A stretch of DNA of 64,000 nucleotides, from the NCBI GenBank assembly GCA_014650015.1, contig BMUD01000015.1, forward strand, positions 124,001 through 188,000, written 5' to 3'. The DNA comes from Streptomyces griseoloalbus (GTDB lineage: Bacteria > Actinomycetota > Actinomycetes > Streptomycetales > Streptomycetaceae). This document shows positions 61,620 to 64,000 of this stretch, piece by piece. How positions within the stretch are numbered: the first letter of the stretch is position 1; every line of letters begins with the position of its first letter. Made by a program: the position numbers and the translations under genes. The notes beneath the pieces were generated by a model, which saw only the letters and a program-made list of their open reading frames with translations, did no database searches and was not told the origin of the DNA.

Positions 61620-62243
61620 ATGCTGATCGTCCTGGGGATACTCTTCGCCGTCGCGCCCGCCGTCGTCTGGATGACGATCGCCCGCACCCGCGCCGTCGGC
61701 TTCGCGATCGGCGGCACGCTGCTCGTCGGAGCCGATCTGCTGATCAGTGTCCAGCAGGGCTGGATCGACGCCCCCAGACCCGACGCCCATCTCGTGTTCA
61801 CGGCTCTCGCGCCCTTGCTCATCGCCTGCGGCGCGGGACTGGAAGGACGGCACGAGAACTCTCCTCCCCCGGAATGGATCTCCCGCCGCAACGGAGCGAT
61901 CGGCTTCCTGGGGACGCAGTTCGCCCTCACCCTCGTGGTCGGCCTCCTGTACGCGCTGATGATCAGCGAAGGCTCAGACGCCCCGCCGTCCAAGGCCCTC
62001 CCCTCGTTGCCGCCAGGCATCAGCATGGTCAACGAAGGCACCAGTTGCGGTTCCGGCGGCTGCTGGCGCGCTGCGACGGTCACCAGCGAGGACGGCCTGT
62101 CCCGCCCGGAGATCATCCGCGAGCTGGGCCTCCAGCAGGAGAGCTGCCGCCCCAGCGGCTGGCTGCTCGACTGGCGTGACGTGTGCGTCGGAGCCAGGGA
62201 CAATGGTCAGAACGTCACCATCTACGCCAGCTGGGGACACTGA
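61620..62243 (+). CDS. Unknown membrane protein with Cys-containing outer domain
   Basis: A 207-residue protein. Three hydrophobic helices (about 2-18, 26-44, 58-72) are followed after a short loop by a fourth (about 95-115). An extracytoplasmic part with Cys pairs follows (EGTSCGSGGCWRAATVTSED, QESCRPSGWLLDWRDVCVG). No family recognised. No ribosome site is visible before the ATG at 61620, so translation may be leaderless or start elsewhere. The codon bias is good, so it is probably a real gene. It lies between two damaged genes. Confidence 0.65.
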   Translation: MLIVLGILFAVAPAVVWMTIARTRAVGFAIGGTLLVGADLLISVQQGWIDAPRPDAHLVFTALAPLLIACGAGLEGRHENSPPPEWISRRNGAIGFLGTQFALTLVVGLLYALMISEGSDAPPSKALPSLPPGISMVNEGTSCGSGGCWRAATVTSEDGLSRPEIIRELGLQQESCRPSGWLLDWRDVCVGARDNGQNVTIYASWGH

Positions 62244-62443
62244 AACGTCGTTTCCCAGTCGGCCACGGTGGTCCTGAACGAGGATCTGTGACAAGCCGCG
62301 TGCCTCACTGATGACAATCAGACTGCTTCGACCGGTCTCACACACCAGCTCAATCAGCTCTGCCGGTGACAACCGCTGTGCTTTGGCTCACGGGGTGGTC
62401 TCCGCAACGCACGAGGCTCCTGTGCCGTTGGGAGAGGTGTTCG

Positions 62444-63223
62444 ATGTCTCAACTCATCAGCGCAGGAGCCTCGTTGGTCCCCTATCCTGCCGCACTCGAC
62501 CTCCCGCACGACCTGGTCGAGTGGGTAACCATGCTCATCGTCACCCGTGAGGGTGACCGCCGCTGCAAGCTCCCGCCACACCAGCGTGCTCTCGTCGGCT
62601 TGGTCTACCTTCGCCGGCACGACACGCTCGCGCAGATCGCCGCCGGTTTCGGCATATCCGTCGGCACTGCCCACGCCTACGTCACCGCCGTCGTCGCCCA
62701 TCTGTCCCGCCGGGCGCCCGGGCTGCTGCGGGTCCTGCGGGAGACGGATCCCGATCACGTCCTGCTCGACGGAACGCTCGCCGAATGCGACCGGGTCGGT
62801 GACAGCCGGGCCGACTTCTCCCAGAAGCACCGCCGCCACGGCGTGAACGTGCAGGTCGTGGCTGACCCTGCGGGCCAGCTGCTGTGGATCTCGCCCGCAC
62901 TGCCCGGCCGCACCCATGACCTGACCGCGGCCCGCATCCACCGCATCATCCGGATCTGCGAACGCCAAGGCGTACCCGTCCTCGCCGACCGCGCCTACAT
63001 CGGGGCCGGCTCATGGGTGACCACGCCGATCAGACGCCTTCCGCACCAGGACCTCACCGCGACCCAGCGGACGATCAACCGTGCCCTGTCAGCGGCACGA
63101 GCACCGGTCGAACGAAGCGTCGCGAGACTGAAGTCCTGGCGCGTCTTCCGCAGAGCCCGCTGCAGCCCCAACCGCATGACGGTCATGGCCGCTGCCGTCC
63201 TCACCCTGGAGCGTCAACGCTGA
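62444..63223 (+). CDS. IS5-type transposase
   Basis: A 259-residue DDE transposase. The N-terminal helix-turn-helix (about 40-90, [19 protein letters not shown]) precedes a DDE_Tnp_4 catalytic part with acids in [21 protein letters not shown] and [20 protein letters not shown] precedes the ATG. The full frame is intact. I could not identify terminal inverted repeats or a target duplication. The right boundary is probably near 63220, where a lectin-like gene is cut; the left boundary lies somewhere in 62244-62440, which contains no clear gene. Confidence 0.87.
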   Translation: MSQLISAGASLVPYPAALDLPHDLVEWVTMLIVTREGDRRCKLPPHQRALVGLVYLRRHDTLAQIAAGFGISVGTAHAYVTAVVAHLSRRAPGLLRVLRETDPDHVLLDGTLAECDRVGDSRADFSQKHRRHGVNVQVVADPAGQLLWISPALPGRTHDLTAARIHRIIRICERQGVPVLADRAYIGAGSWVTTPIRRLPHQDLTATQRTINRALSAARAPVERSVARLKSWRVFRRARCSPNRMTVMAAAVLTLERQR

Positions 63224-63504
63224 AAACGCTCGGTGCGCTCCTGGAAGGTGACGATGTCCGACGGCTTGGCGCCGACGGTCAGGCAGCGGCGGTTGGCGAA
63301 CGATTCGATCCGTGCGGTCCCGTCCCCGTTCTCCACCAGGTACCACTTGTGGCCCGTGGTGTTCGTCCGGAACGGGAACTCGGCCCAGTTCTGCACGTGG
63401 TTGTTGACGCCGTCGTGCCAGTCGTTGCACATGAAGTACGTCCCGGTGACGTGATGGGACATCCCCACCGGGCCGATGGGCAGCGCCGTGATCATGTCGG
63501 GCAC
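63214..63504 (-). CDS. Lectin-like (beta-trefoil) protein fragment cut by the insertion sequence
   Basis: A 96-residue frame with GTG start and a GAGGAG ribosome site 7 bases upstream. The sequence ([60 protein letters not shown]) resembles one and a half ricin-type beta-trefoil repeats. It ends FQR then TGA where a Q-x-W motif (QRW) would be expected. Its stop lies inside the transposase coding end. The original gene was therefore probably longer and lost its 3' part to the insertion. No signal peptide. Confidence 0.6.
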   Translation of the reverse strand: MPDMITALPIGPVGMSHHVTGTYFMCNDWHDGVNNHVQNWAEFPFRTNTTGHKWYLVENGDGTARIESFANRRCLTVGAKPSDIVTFQERTERFQR

Positions 63505-63603
63505 GAGTGACTCCTCGTCTCTCGGTTCGGGCCGGACGGCCCTGTACGCGAGAAGCCTTCACACCCGCCCACCACCCCAACCAACGGGCGGAGTCGCACC
63601 ACG

Positions 63604-63650
63604 GCACTCCGCGCCCACCTGCGCACTCCGCGCCCACCTGCGCACTCGGC
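63604..63650. repeat. 19-bp tandem repeat
   Basis: GCACTCCGCGCCCACCTGC occurs twice in tandem (63604-63641), followed by partial copies to about 63660. It lies in the gap between the lectin fragment and the TetR gene. Confidence 0.75.
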
Positions 63651-63693
63651 GCACTCCGCGCACACACCGGCACACGACGCAACGCCGTACGCC

Positions 63694-64000
63694 TCACGGC
63701 CCGGCCAGCACCTGCCGCACGAACTCCGCCAAATGTGCCCGCAGTTCGTCCCGGCCCATCCCGCGCGCCCCTGCGAGGTACTCGACCAGGTCCGCCCGTA
63801 CGGCGGCCAGCAGGGCGTGCGCGGCGAAGTCGCCGTCGGCGAGACCGGGGACGCCGGCCAGCGCGGACCGCAGCAGACCGTGCCATCGCTCGTAGTGCTC
63901 CGCCTGGTAGGGACTGTCGGCCCCGGCCCCTTCCAGCGCCAGCGCGAGATGGCGGTGGTCGAGCTTGAAGCACAGGACGGCGTCGAGCAGCGCGGGCACG
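63694..64000 (-). CDS. TetR family regulator, C-terminal part only
   Basis: The last 101 residues of a TetR-type regulator whose start and helix-turn-helix lie beyond the window end. The all-helical ligand-domain style (DHRHLALALEGAGADSPYQA, FAAHALLAAVRADLVEYLAG, LRAHLAEFVRQVLAGP) supports the family. No further function can be read. The 3' flank contains the 19-bp tandem repeats. Confidence 0.7.
   Translation of the reverse strand, partial: VPALLDAVLCFKLDHRHLALALEGAGADSPYQAEHYERWHGLLRSALAGVPGLADGDFAAHALLAAVRADLVEYLAGARGMGRDELRAHLAEFVRQVLAGP

Noticed and set aside
62244-62372. Minus-strand frame [22 protein letters not shown] as a gene fragment
   Set aside because: Protein-like, but too short and of no recognised family; it may be part of the element's left flank.

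Overview
The window is chromosomal DNA of a Streptomyces-like actinomycete. The evidence is a very GC-rich sequence with strong G/C at codon third positions, frequent GTG starts, the futalosine menaquinone route, a class I lysyl-tRNA synthetase divergent from argS, and DUF3558, DUF2637 and DUF6126 proteins. No rRNA, tRNA or CRISPR array was recognised.

Layout. 0-6 kb (mainly minus strand) is a menaquinone block: mqnE (cut by the window start), an Lrp/AsnC regulator, a UbiX-like flavin prenyltransferase, then mqnP (UbiA-like), an unknown gene overlapping both neighbours, and mqnL (UbiD-like). A rhomboid protease diverges from it. 6-10.5 kb has two membrane Ser/Thr kinases with different outer sensor domains (ricin-type and LamG-type), with a TetR gene and its likely operator between them. 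10.6-13.3 kb holds two decayed genes (an Rpn-like family and an ECF sigma factor), a CDP-alcohol phosphatidyltransferase and a yeast-type cytosine deaminase. 13.3-21.2 kb is a minus-strand heme/cytochrome c maturation block (hemL, histidine phosphatase, Tat lipoprotein deacetylase, resA, ccdA, resB, ccsB) closed by a strong hairpin.

22.2-30 kb is an accessory island. A catabolic cassette (RraA-like aldolase, D-2-hydroxyacid dehydrogenase, MFS transporter) diverges from an unusual double IclR regulator. It lies between two related copies of an integrase 3' end. A 5'-truncated tyrosine integrase and a fresh IS481 insertion with a perfect 6-bp target duplication follow. 30-36 kb is a respiration/metal region: a solitary ctaD with an overlapping small membrane gene, an SPW protein, and a His-rich DUF4396 protein and a CopA-type ATPase, each preceded by a CsoR-like copper operator.

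36-44.7 kb carries a VOC protein, an AAA ATPase, a two-component system, an FMN reductase/flavin monooxygenase pair with a MarR regulator, YnfA, a SnoaL-like protein, an SDR and a 50-residue DUF6126 protein. 44.8-53.3 kb holds rtcB, two paralogous DUF3558 lipoproteins, a DUF2637 protein, lysS and argS. 53.5-61.1 kb has an aminotransferase, an XRE-type membrane regulator, a DUF4232 lipoprotein, hemB, a BBE-type oxidoreductase and a second hydroxyacid dehydrogenase. 61.1-64 kb is eroded again: a frameshifted gene, an unknown membrane protein, an IS5-type transposase that appears to have cut a lectin-like gene, and the 3' end of a TetR gene running off the window.

Menaquinone (mqn), heme (hemL, hemB), cytochrome c maturation (res/ccs) and a terminal oxidase subunit (ctaD) together supply the respiratory chain. 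Copper efflux next to the copper enzyme CtaD fits that theme.
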